A DNA stretch of 64,000 nt from an uncultured Sphaerochaeta sp. (GTDB lineage Bacteria; Spirochaetota; Spirochaetia; Sphaerochaetales; Sphaerochaetaceae): NCBI RefSeq assembly GCF_963667405.1, contig NZ_OY763408.1, forward strand, positions 1,697,757 through 1,761,756, read 5' to 3'. The translations under genes were made by a program, and so were the position numbers. A model generated the notes under the pieces. It did no database searches. It was not told the origin of the DNA and worked only from the letters and a program-made list of their open reading frames with translations. Positions 63,641 to 64,000 of this stretch are shown here, piece after piece. Each line of letters begins with the position of its first letter. Within the stretch, counting starts at the first letter, position 1.

Positions 63641-63919
63641 TTTCGATTTGACCGGATTACTCAATAGTAATATCCCATCAAAACTCTCAACTGACTTCGT
63701 TGGCTCTCCATTTATTTTGATCCCATAGGATTGTTCAGTATTCGCCGAATAAACCATTATTGCCGCAAGACCCCATTCAATGGTGATCTTCTCCCATAGA
63801 ACATCTCTTACACGGGCGCTCAAATCAGCCAAGAATACACCACTTTTTAGCTCAATAGCTAACCGCGACATCTCGCCCTTCTGAGAAGGGGTCGATTTCT
63901 CCAGCATAATCACTACCAT
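63635..63919 (-). CDS. cas2: CRISPR-associated endonuclease Cas2e
   Basis: A 94-residue Cas2 of the type I-E subfamily: MVVIMLEKSTPSQKGEMSRL, then ELKSGVFLADLSARVRDVLWEK, and NTEQSYGIKINGE. The family works with Cas1 to capture and insert spacers. The start overlaps the cas1 end by 68 bases in another frame. It lies directly on the leader side of the array. Confidence 0.95.
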   Translation of the reverse strand: MVVIMLEKSTPSQKGEMSRLAIELKSGVFLADLSARVRDVLWEKITIEWGLAAIMVYSANTEQSYGIKINGEPTKSVESFDGILLLSNPVKSKE

Positions 63920-64000
63920 ACATAAGATCCTTCAAGTCAGGAATAATCCGCTTCATCAGTTTTTGTTCTTTGAACAAATCGCGCAAGGTATACCTGACTC
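63852..64000 (-). CDS. cas1: Cas1e, C-terminal end (runs off right edge)
   Basis: A 48-residue open frame with the sequence RDLFKEQKLMKRIIPDLKDL followed by MYGSDYAG and a stop at 63852. The first residue is at the window edge, so most of the gene is outside. The pattern matches the C-terminal helix of type I-E Cas1. It overlaps cas2 by 68 bases. Confidence 0.85.
   Translation of the reverse strand, partial: VRYTLRDLFKEQKLMKRIIPDLKDLMYGSDYAGEIDPFSEGRDVAVSY

Noticed and set aside
61301..63651. Many frames repeating [17 protein letters not shown] or VHPHTRGEY
   Set aside because: They are translations of the CRISPR repeats in three frames and have no ribosome sites.

Overview
The window looks like chromosome from a free-living, anaerobic spirochaete of the Sphaerochaeta type. 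Support comes from a complete V-type ATPase operon in a bacterium, a diaminopimelate aminotransferase (DapL) lysine route, ferredoxins, a surface lipoprotein methionine sulfoxide reductase and many short-signal lipoproteins. The genus is an inference from gene content and style, not from a marker gene. Coding density is high and most genes sit in tight, translationally coupled operons.

Layout. 1-0.9 kb: 5' part of an unrecognised gene running off the left edge. 0.9-10.6 kb (minus): V-ATPase operon in the order G/H-C-I-K-F-E-A-B-D, followed by a universal stress protein and a PTS IIA-like protein. 10.6-15.4 kb (minus): TetR regulator, PapD-like chaperone and a large usher-like outer membrane protein. 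15.5-18.5 kb (plus): tRNA-Pro, an FMN-binding protein, two membrane proteins and a fused MsrB-MsrA lipoprotein. 18.8-26 kb: alpha/beta hydrolase lipoprotein, a structured gene-poor spacer, AzlCD amino-acid exporter, TatD-like hydrolase, TcdA, a CBM9-like protein and a lipoprotein. 26-30.4 kb (minus): dapB-dapA-dapL-lysA-ybgC. 30.5-37.3 kb: topoisomerase III, small iron-sulfur proteins, xseAB, purU. 37.4-45.3 kb: an Amt transporter fused to a P-II domain, M29 aminopeptidase, RluA-type pseudouridine synthase, a CBS-ATPase/DRTGG/PHP trio, BI-1 protein, MATE transporter. 45.4-49 kb: lipoprotein, RarA fused to a second domain, and a five-tRNA operon (His, Arg, Lys, Leu, Gly). 49-53 kb: Fic protein, LysR/YeiH divergent pair, GNAT, ArsC/Spx-like protein. 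53.3-61.1 kb (plus): tig-clpP-clpX-nrnA, a protein with a sigma-region-4-like end, rdgB, pepF. 61.1-64 kb: tRNA-Leu(GAG), a type I-E CRISPR array of 38 repeats and 37 spacers, cas2 and the 3' end of cas1.

How it fits together. The V-ATPase couples ATP to ion movement, and its two trailing regulatory genes suggest energy or stress control. The dap operon makes diaminopimelate and lysine. tig-clpP-clpX is a protein-quality module. The CRISPR array is read on the minus strand: the 8-nt crRNA handle, the degenerate far repeat and the cas2-proximal end all agree.

The most interesting items are: (1) eight genes whose predicted -10 box lies only 5-7 bases before the start codon, implying leaderless mRNAs, usually with a TTGC-type -35; (2) the Amt-P-II fusion whose T-loop has Val where the uridylylated Tyr51 should be; (3) a chaperone/usher pair with an N-terminally anchored, proline-rich usher and no visible pilin; (4) the RarA fusion; (5) a duplicated two-spacer block and repeat-end base variation in the CRISPR array.
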